NCBI GenBank assembly: GCA_023953905.1
Contig: JAMLJA010000005.1
Coordinates: forward strand, 124,001-188,000
Direction of reading: 5' to 3'
Length of the DNA: 64,000 bases
From: Rhizobiaceae bacterium
Lineage (GTDB): Bacteria; Pseudomonadota; Alphaproteobacteria; Rhizobiales; Rhizobiaceae
Below are positions 47,562 to 57,303 of the stretch, piece after piece. Position 1 is the stretch's first letter. Every line of letters begins with the position of its first letter. The translations under genes were made by a program, and so were the position numbers. The notes beneath the pieces are model-generated. The model was not told the origin of the DNA and made no database searches. It saw only the letters and a program-made list of their open reading frames with translations.

Positions 47562-48538
47562 GGCTTCGGAGCCTCCAGATCGTCAGTCTGACTGCACGAT
47601 AGCGCAAATTGCTCCAGACGACTATTGAGCTGGTCGTTCGTTGGCCCGGCGAACATGGACTGAAGCATGTCTGCCCGGTCGATGCTCTCCAGCATGCACC
47701 CGCAATATGGTCGGCAGAAGCTTTCCGTCTGGGTCTCGGCACAGCGTATCTCACAGGCACTGATGAATTGTTCGCTTTGGCTCGGCGCGGCAGCCGGCCA
47801 GATCTGCGCGAAAATCCATACCAATCCGATGAGAAGCGGTTGGTGCAGCAGATAGACGGCTAGGCTGTGGCGACCGGCAAGTCGGAAGGGTTTCGCCCAG
47901 GCGCCGACGCGTATAAGCGCCATCCGAGCAGACAGTCCCGCCGACTGCAGCGAAGTCATCATCGCAATTCCCACCAGCACCATGCCGAACCATGGAAATA
48001 GCGGGACATAGTCGTTTGAACGAGGATTGACCGGTGCAAGACCGATCCACCACAGAAATGGATGATCGAAAACGGGAGATCTCAGAAAACTCTGCGAGAT
48101 AATCAGGAAAACGGCGACAGCAAGTGTGATGAGCGGTGGTAGGCGCAGGAAGGCCAGACCGAGCAGACTTCCCAGCGCAATCTGGTGCAGAATTCCAAAG
48201 AAGATGAAGGCGTCGGGAGTAGCAAAATAGGTGGCGAGCGAGATGGCAAGAGCTGCCGCGGCGACCATCGCAAAACGCGTCCAGAAGCCACGCCAGCGTA
48301 TGCCCCTGCTGTGCGCCAGCACAAGGCTGGCGCCAGCAAGAAGAAGAAAGCTCGACGCAATGGCACGCGCATATAGCTTCCACATGCCGTGGGCTGTCGT
48401 GCCTTGCTCGACGTAGCCGAAGAACTCGAGATCCCAGGTGAAATGATAGCTCGCCATGGCGAGCAGCGCGATACCCCGCGCCACGTCAAGAATGTCAATT
48501 CGTGGTATCTTGCTCGTGGTGGTGGACAAGCGACGCAA
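47558..48538 (-). CDS. DUF1624 / heparan-alpha-glucosaminide N-acetyltransferase-like membrane protein
   Basis: A 326-residue multi-pass membrane protein with the N-terminal family pattern RIDILDVARGIALLAMASYHFTWDL and later YVPLFPWFGMVLVGIAMM and LAGRHSLAVYLLHQPLLIGLVW, typical of DUF1624 (HGSNAT-like) proteins. The C-terminal 80 residues are soluble and Cys-rich (CEIRCAETQTESFCRPYCGC), which is unusual for the family. The acceptor is unknown. It is coupled to the methyltransferase gene downstream. Confidence 0.85.
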   Translation of the reverse strand: MRRLSTTTSKIPRIDILDVARGIALLAMASYHFTWDLEFFGYVEQGTTAHGMWKLYARAIASSFLLLAGASLVLAHSRGIRWRGFWTRFAMVAAAALAISLATYFATPDAFIFFGILHQIALGSLLGLAFLRLPPLITLAVAVFLIISQSFLRSPVFDHPFLWWIGLAPVNPRSNDYVPLFPWFGMVLVGIAMMTSLQSAGLSARMALIRVGAWAKPFRLAGRHSLAVYLLHQPLLIGLVWIFAQIWPAAAPSQSEQFISACEIRCAETQTESFCRPYCGCMLESIDRADMLQSMFAGPTNDQLNSRLEQFALSCSQTDDLEAPKP

Positions 48539-48690
48539 TCCCGACTTTCACTTCAGCTGATCAGACGCCAACGGTCTTTCAATGCCGGTGCACACCGCAT
48601 GTGTTCCAGTCAAGGCGCTTTCGAACGGATCACTCTTCGCCTTGATGCCGCGTTCGCAAGAGCCGGGCGGTCGAACGAGAACCTGGACCC

Positions 48691-49131
48691 CTACCAGGAG
48701 CCCGTATTTGCCATCGATGCCCAAGGTTCGGCTTTTTCCTTTGCCCCGCCTTTTTGCAGTATCTCGATGGAAATGTTGTCGGGCGAACGCACGAAAGCCA
48801 TATAGCCGTCGCGCGGAGGACGGTTGATCGTCACGCCCTGATCCATGAGACGCTGGCACGTCGCATAAATATCGTCGACCTCGTATGCGAGGTGGCCGAA
48901 ATTGCGACCGCCTGAATATTCCTCAGGATCCCAGTTATAGGTCAGTTCGAGCAATGGAGCCTTAGCGCTCACGCCGCTCTCCTCATCGTCGGACGCGGCC
49001 AGGAAGACGAGGGTGAAGCGACCCTGTTCGCTCTCATGCCGCCGCACTTCCTTCAATCCAAACTTGTTACAATAGAAGTCGAGCGACTTTTCCAGGTCTG
49101 TGACGCGAACCATGGTATGGAGATAGCGCAT
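48691..49131 (-). CDS. gloA: Lactoylglutathione lyase (glyoxalase I)
   Basis: GloA isomerises the methylglyoxal-glutathione hemithioacetal to S-lactoylglutathione. The 146-residue protein has [51 protein letters not shown] with the metal ligands His and Glu, and [16 protein letters not shown] at the end. It is a full-length single-domain glyoxalase I. It stands alone between the DUF1624 gene and a 210-base gap. Confidence 0.94.
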   Translation of the reverse strand: MRYLHTMVRVTDLEKSLDFYCNKFGLKEVRRHESEQGRFTLVFLAASDDEESGVSAKAPLLELTYNWDPEEYSGGRNFGHLAYEVDDIYATCQRLMDQGVTINRPPRDGYMAFVRSPDNISIEILQKGGAKEKAEPWASMANTGSW

Positions 49132-49340
49132 GTCGTTTCCTCTTCAGATTGTAAAACTGTACATAGGGCGTCACCCAGGTGCAGGGCAACAGTTCGAGGC
49201 AATTGCGCGCTCGCAAGAGACGGGATCAACTTAAATCAATCGGCCAAAAATTGCCTTTCGGGCCTTGCGCTACCCCAAAGCGCGAGTGTTAATCTGCAAG
49301 TAAGAATCAGTGCAACTTTGATTGCGAAGGGGTTCGAGGT

Positions 49341-49931
49341 ATGGGGGACAATGCCTCCTGGATGGATCGCGATCCGGGGCAGGGCGATTTGCTGGATCAG
49401 GATACCGATTCCGTTGGTCTGCAAGAGGTTTCCGGGGCTATCAAATGGTTTGACGTTGCCAAGGGATATGGCTTCGTTCTGCCTGACGAGCCCGGCATCG
49501 GGGACATACTGCTTCACGTAACATGTTTGCGCCGAGACGGTTTTCAAACCGCATTGGAGGGTGCCCGCATCGTCTGCCTTGCCAAAGAGGGCGACAGGGG
49601 CATGCAGGCGTTCAAGGTGCTCTCAATCGACACCTCGACTGCGGTGCATCCAGCCGAACAGCCAGCACCCAGAACGCATGTGTCCGTCACGGCTGACAGT
49701 GGTCTTGAGCGCGCACTCGTCAAATGGTTCAACCGCACGAAAGGCTTTGGCTTTCTGACGCGCGGCGAGGGGACGGAAGACATCTTCGTTCACATGGAGA
49801 CGCTTCGCCGGTATGGCATCACCGAGCTGCGGCCGGGCCAGGTTGTGCTCTGCCGTTTCGGTCGCGGCGACAAAGGCCTTATGGCTGCCGAAATTCACCC
49901 TGATATCGGGACGTTGCCTATATCGCATTAA
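49341..49931 (+). CDS. Double cold-shock-domain protein
   Basis: A 196-residue protein with two cold-shock domains. The first (about residues 30-95) has [20 protein letters not shown] and ILLHVTCL; the second (about 125-185) has [19 protein letters not shown] and [13 protein letters not shown]. These are RNP1/RNP2-like single-strand nucleic-acid-binding sequences. The N-terminus is acidic, and an Ala/Pro-rich linker joins the domains. Likely roles are in RNA binding or stress-related gene control; no target can be read from sequence. Confidence 0.92.
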   Translation: MGDNASWMDRDPGQGDLLDQDTDSVGLQEVSGAIKWFDVAKGYGFVLPDEPGIGDILLHVTCLRRDGFQTALEGARIVCLAKEGDRGMQAFKVLSIDTSTAVHPAEQPAPRTHVSVTADSGLERALVKWFNRTKGFGFLTRGEGTEDIFVHMETLRRYGITELRPGQVVLCRFGRGDKGLMAAEIHPDIGTLPISH

Positions 49932-49957
49932 TGTTGCGATCAGACGTCGGGGGTTGA

Positions 49958-50467
49958 ATGCGCCAATTCGGAATCGTGTCGACACTGCGCGCGAGTGCGT
50001 TTTCGCTCGCGCTGGTCATGTCAGTTGCGACCCAGTCGCTAGCCGACAGCAAGGCGATGATCTTGCCGGTCGATCCAGCGCCGCTGATTGTGGAAACCGA
50101 CAAGGGCGATCTGCCTTTCAAGATCGAGATCGCCGATGACGCATCAGAGCGTAGCATGGGCCTGATGTTCCGCGACTACCTTCCGCCCGACCAGGGAATG
50201 CTCTTCATATTCGAGCAGACGCGACAGGTCGGATTCTGGATGAAGAACACGAAATTGCCGCTCGATCTGATCTTCATCTCCGAGAATGGAACGGTGAAGG
50301 CAATCAAGCGCGGAGAACCCATGTCCGAAGCACCGATTGCTCCGGATGCGCCCGTACGCTTCGTTCTCGAACTGAATGCTGGAACCGCGGCCAAGCGCGG
50401 CATTGTCTCTGGTGCAAGAATTCATCATCCGGTGATTGACGCGATCAGTCGTCAATCACCGAACTAG
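49958..50467 (+). CDS. DUF192 secreted protein
   Basis: A 169-residue exported protein. A signal peptide covers about residues 1-29 (FSLALVMSVATQSLA-DS). The DUF192 core has FKIEIADDASERSMGLMFRDYLP, GMLFIFEQTRQVGFWMKNTKLPLDLIFI and VLELNAGTAAKRGI. The family is a small beta-sheet fold of unknown function found in the periplasm. The alpha/beta hydrolase gene follows 76 bases after its stop. Confidence 0.88.
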   Translation: MRQFGIVSTLRASAFSLALVMSVATQSLADSKAMILPVDPAPLIVETDKGDLPFKIEIADDASERSMGLMFRDYLPPDQGMLFIFEQTRQVGFWMKNTKLPLDLIFISENGTVKAIKRGEPMSEAPIAPDAPVRFVLELNAGTAAKRGIVSGARIHHPVIDAISRQSPN

Positions 50468-50543
50468 CCGGCTTCGGTTGAGGGCGCGCGGCCTGGCCGA
50501 ACTGCCAATTGAAAGCCCAACACCGAAGGTGCGCCTACAGGCC

Positions 50544-51314
50544 ATGCAATTCTTCAGTCACGATCATTTCGAAATTGCGTATCTGGACGAGGGTCCGACG
50601 GACGCGGAACCCGTTCTCCTTATTCATGGGTTTGCCTCCAATGTTCGCGTGAACTGGATCTCGCCCGGATGGGTCAAAACCCTGACCGAAGCCGGTTACA
50701 GGGTTGTTGCCTTTGATCACCGCGGGCACGGGCAGTCATCAAAAAGCTACGAGCCCGCCGATTATACGCCGTCGGCGATGGCGAGTGATGCCGCAGCTCT
50801 GCTGGACCATTTGGAGATACCGGCCGCGCATGTCATGGGGTATTCGATGGGCGCGCGCGTTGGCGCGTTCATGGCGCTCGAATATCCCCAGCGCGTGCAC
50901 AGCTTGATCTTTGGCGGATTGGGCATTGGCATGGTCGATGGGGTGGGGGACTGGGATCCGATTGCAGATGCACTTCGCGCCCCTGACCCAGCAAGTGTCA
51001 CGCATCCGCGTGGCAAGATGTTCCGGACTTTCGCGGACCAGACAAAAAGCGACAGGAGCGCGCTTGCGGCCTGCATCACCACATCGCGAGAATTGCTCTC
51101 CCGCAGCGATATGCATCGCATCGATCAGCCGGCGCTGGTTGCGGTGGGAACGCGCGACGATGTCGGGGGATCCGCATCCGAGCTTGCAGCGCTGATGCCC
51201 CACGCCGAGAGCTTCGATATCGAGGGTCGGGACCACATGCTTTCAGTTGGCGACAGGACGTTCAAGAAGCGCGCGCTGGAATTTCTGGCAGATCATCCGA
51301 TCAACACGCGCTAA
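50544..51314 (+). CDS. Alpha/beta hydrolase
   Basis: A 256-residue alpha/beta hydrolase with the oxyanion motif LLIHGFASN, DHRGHGQSSK, the nucleophile Ser in VMGYSMGARVGAFMAL, the catalytic Asp region VGTRDDVGG, and His in EGRDHMLSVGD. No signal peptide. The frame extends upstream into the DUF192 gene, but the ATG at 50544 directly precedes the conserved beta strand. The substrate is unknown; possibilities include esters and haloalkanes. Confidence 0.9.
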   Translation: MQFFSHDHFEIAYLDEGPTDAEPVLLIHGFASNVRVNWISPGWVKTLTEAGYRVVAFDHRGHGQSSKSYEPADYTPSAMASDAAALLDHLEIPAAHVMGYSMGARVGAFMALEYPQRVHSLIFGGLGIGMVDGVGDWDPIADALRAPDPASVTHPRGKMFRTFADQTKSDRSALAACITTSRELLSRSDMHRIDQPALVAVGTRDDVGGSASELAALMPHAESFDIEGRDHMLSVGDRTFKKRALEFLADHPINTR

Positions 51315-51342
51315 GAATCGTCGTTCCGATGCGGGAATTTGC

Positions 51343-51693
51343 ATGAACGCTCCAAAAGAACTGAGGGTGTCGAAGGATCGCAGGTTGTTGACCGTCACGT
51401 TTGACGGGCACGCTCCATTTGAACTCCCGGCCGAACTGTTGCGCGTCCTGTCGCCTTCGGCTGAGGTGCAGGGCCACTCACCCGAGCAACGCGTCACCGT
51501 TCCGGGAAAGCGAAACGTGGCCATCTCGCGCATCGAACCTACCGGAAACTATGCCGTGCGTATCGTGTTTGACGACGCGCACGAGACCGGCATTTTCACG
51601 TGGACCTACCTGCACACGCTTGGGCACGAGCGAGACACACGATGGGCCGACTATCTTGCAGAGTTGTCGGAAAAGGGGCTGTCTCGCGACTAG
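51343..51693 (+). CDS. DUF971 protein (gamma-butyrobetaine hydroxylase-like N-terminal domain)
   Basis: A 116-residue protein consisting of a single DUF971 domain (LRVSKDRRLLTVTFDGHAPFELPAELLRVLSPSAEVQGH, AVRIVFDDAHETGIFTWTYL). The same domain is the N-terminus of gamma-butyrobetaine hydroxylases and of some Fe-S cluster and MRP-family proteins. The standalone form has no assigned function. It lies 28 bases after the hydrolase and 129 bases before the msrQ-like gene. Confidence 0.85.
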   Translation: MNAPKELRVSKDRRLLTVTFDGHAPFELPAELLRVLSPSAEVQGHSPEQRVTVPGKRNVAISRIEPTGNYAVRIVFDDAHETGIFTWTYLHTLGHERDTRWADYLAELSEKGLSRD

Positions 51694-51822
51694 GGCAAGT
51701 CGTCGGGTCGGTCTTGCAACGTCCTTGGCTGGCGGCGCTTCGAACGGGAGTGATGTTTCGGTTACATGTAACTTTTGGACCGGTTGTCTCGTATCTATAG
51801 CGATGACAAGGAAATGCAGCCA

Positions 51823-52725
51823 ATGATGCCCTGGAACGACCGTGCCGGAAACTTCTCGCCGTTCAAGGCGGCAGTTCTTGTCGGAATCTTGCTGCCGGCG
51901 TTCTACCTCTCATGGGGTCTCTTGGACGGTTCACTCGTTTCGAATGCCCCGGTTTCACCGCTCGGCGCGCGCCCCATCACCGAGCTCATTCATCGAACAG
52001 GCGACTGGGCGATCAGATTTCTGATTATTTCGCTATGCGTCTCGCCACTGCGCAGAATCGCGCAATGGCCCAAGCTCATAAATGTGCGGCGCATGCTCGG
52101 ACTTGCCGCGTTTTCATACGCGCTTGCACATTTCGTTCTCTACGCGATCGATCAGAAGTTCCGCATTGGCTTCATCGTGAGCGAGATCGCGTTGAGATTC
52201 TATCTGACGATAGGCTTCATTGCGCTGCTTGGGCTTTCCGCGCTCGCGGCGACTTCGACAGATGGAATGATCAAACGGCTGGGCGGGAATTGGAACCGCC
52301 TCCACATGATCGTCTATCCGATTGCCATTCTCGGCGTGCTGCACTTCTTCATACAGAGCAAGATCGACGTCTATCAGGCGACGCTGCTCGCCGGCTTTCT
52401 GCTCGCGCTCTTTTCGTATCGTTTCGCCCACAAGCGAGGCTTTGCCCTGACCTCGCCGCTTGTTCTCATCGTCATCGCGGTGCTGGCGGGGCTTGGAACG
52501 GCGGCGATCGAGTTCGCATGGTATGCCCTGGCGACAAACGTGCCGCCGATGCGCGTGCTGACGGCCAATCTCCACTTCAGTTATACGATTCGCCCGGCAT
52601 GGTGGGTGTTCGCGGCCGGAATTGCCGTCGCCGCGCTCGCGTTCATAAGGTCGCTCACCAAATCCACCGCACCGGCACGAAATCGTGCGTCACGTGCAAC
52701 CGTTGCCAGAGGCACTCCGGGCTGA
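51823..52725 (+). CDS. msrQ: Heme-binding membrane protein MsrQ-like (ferric reductase-type)
   Basis: MsrQ is a b-type cytochrome that passes electrons to the periplasmic molybdopterin methionine sulfoxide reductase MsrP. The 300-residue protein has six or more helices with conserved His residues and the family pattern PLGARPITELIHRTGDWAIRFLIIS, RRMLGLAAFSYALAHFVLYAIDQ and WNRLHMIVYPIAILGVLHFFI. The ATG at 51823 has AAGGA 10 bases upstream; starts at 51775 and 51814 are possible. No msrP precedes it here, so its partner may be elsewhere. Confidence 0.86.
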   Translation: MMPWNDRAGNFSPFKAAVLVGILLPAFYLSWGLLDGSLVSNAPVSPLGARPITELIHRTGDWAIRFLIISLCVSPLRRIAQWPKLINVRRMLGLAAFSYALAHFVLYAIDQKFRIGFIVSEIALRFYLTIGFIALLGLSALAATSTDGMIKRLGGNWNRLHMIVYPIAILGVLHFFIQSKIDVYQATLLAGFLLALFSYRFAHKRGFALTSPLVLIVIAVLAGLGTAAIEFAWYALATNVPPMRVLTANLHFSYTIRPAWWVFAAGIAVAALAFIRSLTKSTAPARNRASRATVARGTPG

Positions 52726-52875
52726 CCGGATCACAAGGCGTTTAAACGCGATCTTCAAACCCTACCTGTTGAGTATGAGCCACATGGTCACGTTTTCGTG
52801 CGAGAGGCCCGTCGACGGATTCCTGTCGCGAAGATCGTGTTGTATAGAGGCGGCGTGAAATTCAAGAGGGACTGT

Positions 52876-54741
52876 ATGACCGGCCGGAAGCGAAACAGGA
52901 TAATTCTGGCTGCGATTGTGGCTTTGTCGACGTCAGCTTTGATCGCTCCAGACGCGGCTCGGGCCGAAAACCTCTTTCAGATGCTGTTTGGCGGCCCGAT
53001 CAAGCAGAAGAAGGAACGCGGGGACTTTCCGCCGCCCCCACCGAAAAAGACCGTCAGACCACCGGCGAAGATCACGAAAATCAGTTCGCCTATCTACTAC
53101 AACTACAAGGCGGAAGTGCTCTCCAAGGTCGACTTCAAGCCGCTCGCAGCGCTTTCACGCGCCGCATCGACAGAAGGCGCGCTCACCCTGTCGAGCTTCC
53201 GCGAGGCAACGTCGGGACTGTCTGATTTCGATCTTCGTGCTGAGAAGGAAATCGGCGCGGCGCTGGTCGAATATTATTCGGCCAATCCGGATTTCATCTG
53301 GGTCACCGGCTTCAGCGCCAATGGTCGGGCACAGGCTGCTCTGCGCGTATTGGGAGAAGCTGGAACTCACGGCCTCGATCCGGCCGACTATGCTGTCCAG
53401 GTTCCATCCAACGCGTTTTCGATGGACGATACGGGACAGCGACTGAAGGAGCTTATTCGCTTCGAGATGGAGCTTTCCGGGCGCGTCCTCAGATACATCA
53501 AGGATTCTCAAAGTGGGCGGGTGAACCCCAATCTCATTTCGGAATACTATGATTTCGCGCCAGAAAAGCTGGACATGGTCGAAGCGCTCAAGACTTTGGC
53601 CGACAATTACAACACCGCTGCGTACATGGATTCCTTCCAGCCCAAACTGGCGGAATACCAAGCATTGCGCATCGAGTTGGAAAGCCTCATGGCGAGTGAG
53701 GAGAACGAGATCGTCGTCGATTCCAAGCTGCTTCTCAAGCCAGGTCAGACCAGCGGCGAACTGCCGAAAATGGTGAAACTTTTTGCCGAAAAGGGTGATG
53801 ACGCATTCCGGACGGATTTCGCAGAAGTCATCTCAACCTATGGGTCTGGCGAGACCTATGTCGATGAGCTCGTGCCGTTGGTGAAGGCCGCCCAGAAGCA
53901 CGTCGGGCTTAAGGCGGATGGGGTGATTGGCCCTCGCACGGTGGAGAAATTCGCAGACCAGTCCAAGGCCGATCGCATCGCCAAGGTGCGCTATGCGCTG
54001 GAAGAGATTCGCTGGCTGCCCTCCGAACTTGGCGCGACACGGGTTTTCATCAACCAGCCCTCTTTCGAGGCAAGCTTCTTCGAGGACAACCAGAAGAAGC
54101 TGACGACTCGTACCGTTATCGGCGGACCGCGCAATCAGACCAGCTTCTTCATGGATGAGATCGAGCAGGTGGACTTCAATCCTTACTGGGGTGTGCCGCA
54201 GTCCATTATCGTCAACGAGATGCTGCCGCGTCTCCAGAGGGACCCGGGCTATCTCGATCGCGCGGGTTATGAAGTTACGGACGCGAAAGGCCGACGCGTC
54301 AGCTCATCATCGGTTGCGTGGGGATCATACGGCAGCAAGGTGCCCTACAATGTTCGCCAGACCCCCAGCGAGGCCAACGCTCTGGGCGCCCTGAAAATCC
54401 TGTTTCCAAACAAGCATGCCATCTACATGCACGATACGCCGCAAAAGCAGTATTTCGAGCGTGACAACCGGGCGCTCAGCCATGGCTGCATAAGGCTGCA
54501 GGACCCGCGTGGCATGGCGGCGGCCGTTCTTGGGACGTCGCGGGAATATGTCGACAAGAAGATCGCGGCGGGTCATTCCTCCGAGAAGGTGACCCGCAAG
54601 ATCCCGGTCTACATTGCGTATTTCACGGCTTGGCCAACGCCTGAGGGAAAGGTCGAATACTTCAACGATGTATACGACCGCGACTCCCACCTTGAGACGG
54701 CACTTGAGCTAACCACTGCCGCACGCCAGCCGAGCAGTTAG
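52876..54741 (+). CDS. Murein L,D-transpeptidase, YcbB/LdtD type
   Basis: A 621-residue periplasmic enzyme that makes 3-3 peptidoglycan crosslinks. It has a signal peptide (about residues 1-31, IILAAIVALSTSALIAPDAARA), a proline-rich stretch, a scaffold region, a putative peptidoglycan-binding domain near VGLKADGVIGPRTVEKF, and a YkuD catalytic domain with the nucleophile Cys538 in SHGCIRLQDPRG. The ATG at 52876 follows AAGAGGGA; an upstream GTG at 52798 would place charged residues before the signal peptide. Confidence 0.92.
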   Translation: MTGRKRNRIILAAIVALSTSALIAPDAARAENLFQMLFGGPIKQKKERGDFPPPPPKKTVRPPAKITKISSPIYYNYKAEVLSKVDFKPLAALSRAASTEGALTLSSFREATSGLSDFDLRAEKEIGAALVEYYSANPDFIWVTGFSANGRAQAALRVLGEAGTHGLDPADYAVQVPSNAFSMDDTGQRLKELIRFEMELSGRVLRYIKDSQSGRVNPNLISEYYDFAPEKLDMVEALKTLADNYNTAAYMDSFQPKLAEYQALRIELESLMASEENEIVVDSKLLLKPGQTSGELPKMVKLFAEKGDDAFRTDFAEVISTYGSGETYVDELVPLVKAAQKHVGLKADGVIGPRTVEKFADQSKADRIAKVRYALEEIRWLPSELGATRVFINQPSFEASFFEDNQKKLTTRTVIGGPRNQTSFFMDEIEQVDFNPYWGVPQSIIVNEMLPRLQRDPGYLDRAGYEVTDAKGRRVSSSSVAWGSYGSKVPYNVRQTPSEANALGALKILFPNKHAIYMHDTPQKQYFERDNRALSHGCIRLQDPRGMAAAVLGTSREYVDKKIAAGHSSEKVTRKIPVYIAYFTAWPTPEGKVEYFNDVYDRDSHLETALELTTAARQPSS

Positions 54742-54868
54742 CGGTCCGTACACGTCTGAACTGGCGAAAAGTGCATCCGACACAACGCAACCGGTGCGCC
54801 TCGATGAGGGGCGTGCCGCGATAAGTTTCTTCTGGAAAATTTCAGGCCGATTGGAGCGTCCGAAGGGA

Positions 54869-54943
54869 TGGTGGGCGATGCAGGGATTGAACCTGCGACC
54901 CCACCCGTGTGAAGGGTGTGCTCTCCCGCTGAGCTAATCGCCC
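54869..54943 (-). tRNA. tRNA-Val (anticodon CAC)
   Basis: On the minus strand GGGCGAT...ATCGCCC form the acceptor stem, with discriminator A and an encoded CCA. The D-arm (AGCTCAGCGGGAGAGCA), anticodon stem CACCC/GGGTG with loop TTCACAC (anticodon CAC), and T-arm GTTCAATCC are intact. Total length 75 bases. Confidence 0.96.
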
Positions 54944-55044
54944 GTCTTGAGCCAAATGGCCAGACGCGCGGCGATATAAGGTAGCGTGGCGAGCGAAGTC
55001 AAGCGTCAGCCGGAAGGCATTGAAGGCAACGGAAGGTCACCGAC

Positions 55045-55731
55045 TTAGCGGCCGTTGGCAGCGGCCATCAGCGTCTCGACCATTTCCACCGTGAGCGAAT
55101 CATAGTGAGAGATCACTGCAGAAGGCTCGAATTCGCGTACATGCCTGTCGGTGTAGCCGAAATCCACCGCCACAACCGGAATGCCAGCGGCTTTTGCGGT
55201 GTCGATGTCGGTGCGTGAATCGCCGATCATCAACGCGCGAGCCGGATCGCCATTGGCGAGCGAGATTGTCTCCAGCAGATGGCGCGGATCCGGCTTGCGG
55301 AACGAAAAGGTGTCCTGGCCCGTCAGGGCCGCGAAGCGGGACGTAAGGCCGAGCGCTGAAATGAGACTGGTGGCCGTCGAGAAGTGTTTGTTGGTGCAGA
55401 TCGCCAGCGTGAAGCCAGCTGCCGCAAAGCGATCCAAAGCCGCGATCACACCTGGATAAGGCTGGGATTTCCCGGGAATTCCCGCGGAATAATGCGCCAG
55501 AAAATTCTTGAAGAACTCGCGCTTGATGTCATCGGTCAGCGCCTTGTTCTGAGCCGCAAAAGCCTTTTCGATCATCACCATGCCGCCAAGGCTGACGAAC
55601 GCGTTGAAGCCCTCGGACGCGACAGGCGGTATCCCGCCCACCCCGAGACTGTGATTGAGACTGTCAAGAAGATCAGGCGCGGTGTCGATCAGCGTTCCGT
55701 CCAGATCAAATACGACGACAGGTTTTTGCAT
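55045..55731 (-). CDS. gph: Phosphoglycolate phosphatase
   Basis: A 228-residue HAD-superfamily phosphatase that removes phosphate from 2-phosphoglycolate formed by DNA repair or oxygenation. It has the nucleophile motif VFDLDGTLIDTAPDLLDSL (Asp9, Asp11), FTLAICTNKHFSTA with motif II Thr, a Lys in RKPDPRHLL and MIGDSRTDIDTAKAAGI with motif IV aspartates. The cap domain is of the usual size. The open frame extends upstream, but 55731 is the start next to the conserved strand. Confidence 0.9.
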   Translation of the reverse strand: MQKPVVVFDLDGTLIDTAPDLLDSLNHSLGVGGIPPVASEGFNAFVSLGGMVMIEKAFAAQNKALTDDIKREFFKNFLAHYSAGIPGKSQPYPGVIAALDRFAAAGFTLAICTNKHFSTATSLISALGLTSRFAALTGQDTFSFRKPDPRHLLETISLANGDPARALMIGDSRTDIDTAKAAGIPVVAVDFGYTDRHVREFEPSAVISHYDSLTVEMVETLMAAANGR

Positions 55732-55857
55732 GGTGATCCTCGTGTCAAACAGCGGACTAGCGCAGCGCGTGCGCCACGACAATTCCCCATCACGTAAACG
55801 CGAATGTGCCTCGCGCTTTGCCAATGGCCCTAAAGATGTTAGGAGCGGCGCCGAGAA

Positions 55858-56589
55858 ATGGGATCCGGCCTGGTCACGATGGACGCCACAGCGCTCAAGA
55901 TTGAAGCTGCGCGAATAGCGCTGAGTTATGTTGAAGACGGCATGCGTCTCGGAATCGGGACAGGCTCCACCGCAAATGAGTTCGTCAAACTTCTGGCTGA
56001 ACGGGTCGCGGCAGGTTTGACGATTGTGGGCGTGCCCACCTCTGAGCGAACGGCTTCGCTCTGTCTCCAGCTCGGCGTTCCGTTGGCGACCCTCGATGAA
56101 GTGCCACGACTGGATTTGACCATTGACGGCGCCGACGAGGTCGATGCCGAGCTTTCCCTGATCAAGGGCGGTGGTGGGGCGCTGTTGCGCGAGAAGATCG
56201 TGGCGTCTGCCTCCAAGCGAATGATCGTCATCGCCGATGAGACTAAGCTCGTCGACACCCTTGGGCGTTTCGCGTTGCCGATCGAGATCAACCCGTTCGG
56301 ACGACGCAGCACCGAGATGTCGATCGGCGATGCCGCCTCGCGGCTGGGCCTGACCGGCGAACTGACGTTAAGGATGACACGCGACGCGCCGTTTGTTACG
56401 GACGGCGAGCATTACATTCTCGATGCATCATTTGGCCGTATTCCCGATCCAAGAGCGCTTTCAGATGCCCTGCATGCCATTCCCGGTGTTGTCGAACATG
56501 GGCTCTTCATTGGCATGGCGCACACCGCAATCATTGCCGGTGACGGCGGCATAAGAACGTTGCATGCAACCCCACATCAGGGAGTTTGA
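55858..56589 (+). CDS. rpiA: Ribose-5-phosphate isomerase A
   Basis: RpiA interconverts ribose-5-phosphate and ribulose-5-phosphate in the pentose phosphate pathway. The 243-residue frame has [77 protein letters not shown] and [12 protein letters not shown], with the catalytic Asp and Glu. Either the ATG at 55858 (AGGAG 13 bases upstream) or the ATG at 55879 may be used; the latter matches the usual family N-terminus [11 protein letters not shown]. Confidence 0.95.
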   Translation: MGSGLVTMDATALKIEAARIALSYVEDGMRLGIGTGSTANEFVKLLAERVAAGLTIVGVPTSERTASLCLQLGVPLATLDEVPRLDLTIDGADEVDAELSLIKGGGGALLREKIVASASKRMIVIADETKLVDTLGRFALPIEINPFGRRSTEMSIGDAASRLGLTGELTLRMTRDAPFVTDGEHYILDASFGRIPDPRALSDALHAIPGVVEHGLFIGMAHTAIIAGDGGIRTLHATPHQGV

Positions 56590-56596
56590 GGAAATC

Positions 56597-57187
56597 ATGA
56601 TATTCGCACATCGCGTTGGCCAGTTTTCGGTAGCAGTTGCCGCAGCCGTGTTCGTTGCAATCGCTTCGCCTGTGTCCGCCCAGGAAATCTCGGAATCCCA
56701 TTTGAAGGCGGCGCGCGCTGCAGTGGACGCGATCAACGCCACGGACTTCTACGACGACATCCTTCCGAATGCCGCGGCCGCATTGAAGCGCGAGCTCATT
56801 CAGAAAAACCCCGACCTTACCTCCGACATTACGTCAATCGTCGATTCCAAGGCGCTTGAAATGGCAGGCAGGCGTTCTGACCTCGAGCGTGAAGCGGCAA
56901 TGGCCTATGCCAAGCTGTTGTCGGAGGAAGATCTCACGGCGATTGCCAATTTCTATAACTCGCCAGCAGGCATCAACCTTTTGAAAGAAGGCCCCATCGT
57001 CACGCGCGAGGTCGATAAGGCCGCGCAAATCTGGCAGAATGGCGTGGCGCGCGATCTGGCCGAAGCGGTGGCAAACGAGATGCAGACCAAGATTGGTTCG
57101 CCGGCCGTCGGACCGGGCCTCTCCTCAACGATCACCCCAGGCACGCCTGCGCCGGCTCCAGCACCGGCCGAAGGCACCAGCAACTGA
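56597..57187 (+). CDS. DUF2059 secreted protein
   Basis: A 196-residue exported protein. The ATG at 56597 has a GAGG ribosome site and starts a signal peptide (VAAAVFVAIASPVSA-QE). A DUF2059 domain covers about residues 95-160 with MAYAKLLSEEDLTAIANFYNSPAG, and the C-terminus is Pro/Ala-rich (GTPAPAPAPAEG). The function is not known. It overlaps the end of rpiA only in the upstream extension, and is followed by a terminator before gor. Confidence 0.87.
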   Translation: MIFAHRVGQFSVAVAAAVFVAIASPVSAQEISESHLKAARAAVDAINATDFYDDILPNAAAALKRELIQKNPDLTSDITSIVDSKALEMAGRRSDLEREAAMAYAKLLSEEDLTAIANFYNSPAGINLLKEGPIVTREVDKAAQIWQNGVARDLAEAVANEMQTKIGSPAVGPGLSSTITPGTPAPAPAPAEGTSN

Positions 57188-57226
57188 TCTTGGCGAATCC
57201 ATAGGCCTTCACGGACCTTGTAAACG

Positions 57227-57255
57227 AGCCCGGCGCGAGCCGGGCTTTCATTTTT
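57227..57255 (+). terminator. Rho-independent terminator after the DUF2059 gene
   Basis: AGCCCGGC-GCGA-GCCGGGCT forms a perfect 8-bp stem with a 4-base loop at 57227-57246, followed by TTCATTTTT. It separates the rpiA-DUF2059 pair from gor. Confidence 0.85.
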
Positions 57256-57303
57256 GGACATGCGGCAGTAACTGTCCAGCATCAGCAGACGGAGCGCGGC
57301 GGC

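Noticed and set aside
49132..49340. FNR-like site (ATCAA/TTGAT elements) upstream of the double cold-shock gene
   Set aside because: The two half-sites do not have the TTGAT-N4-ATCAA spacing, so the match is not better than chance.
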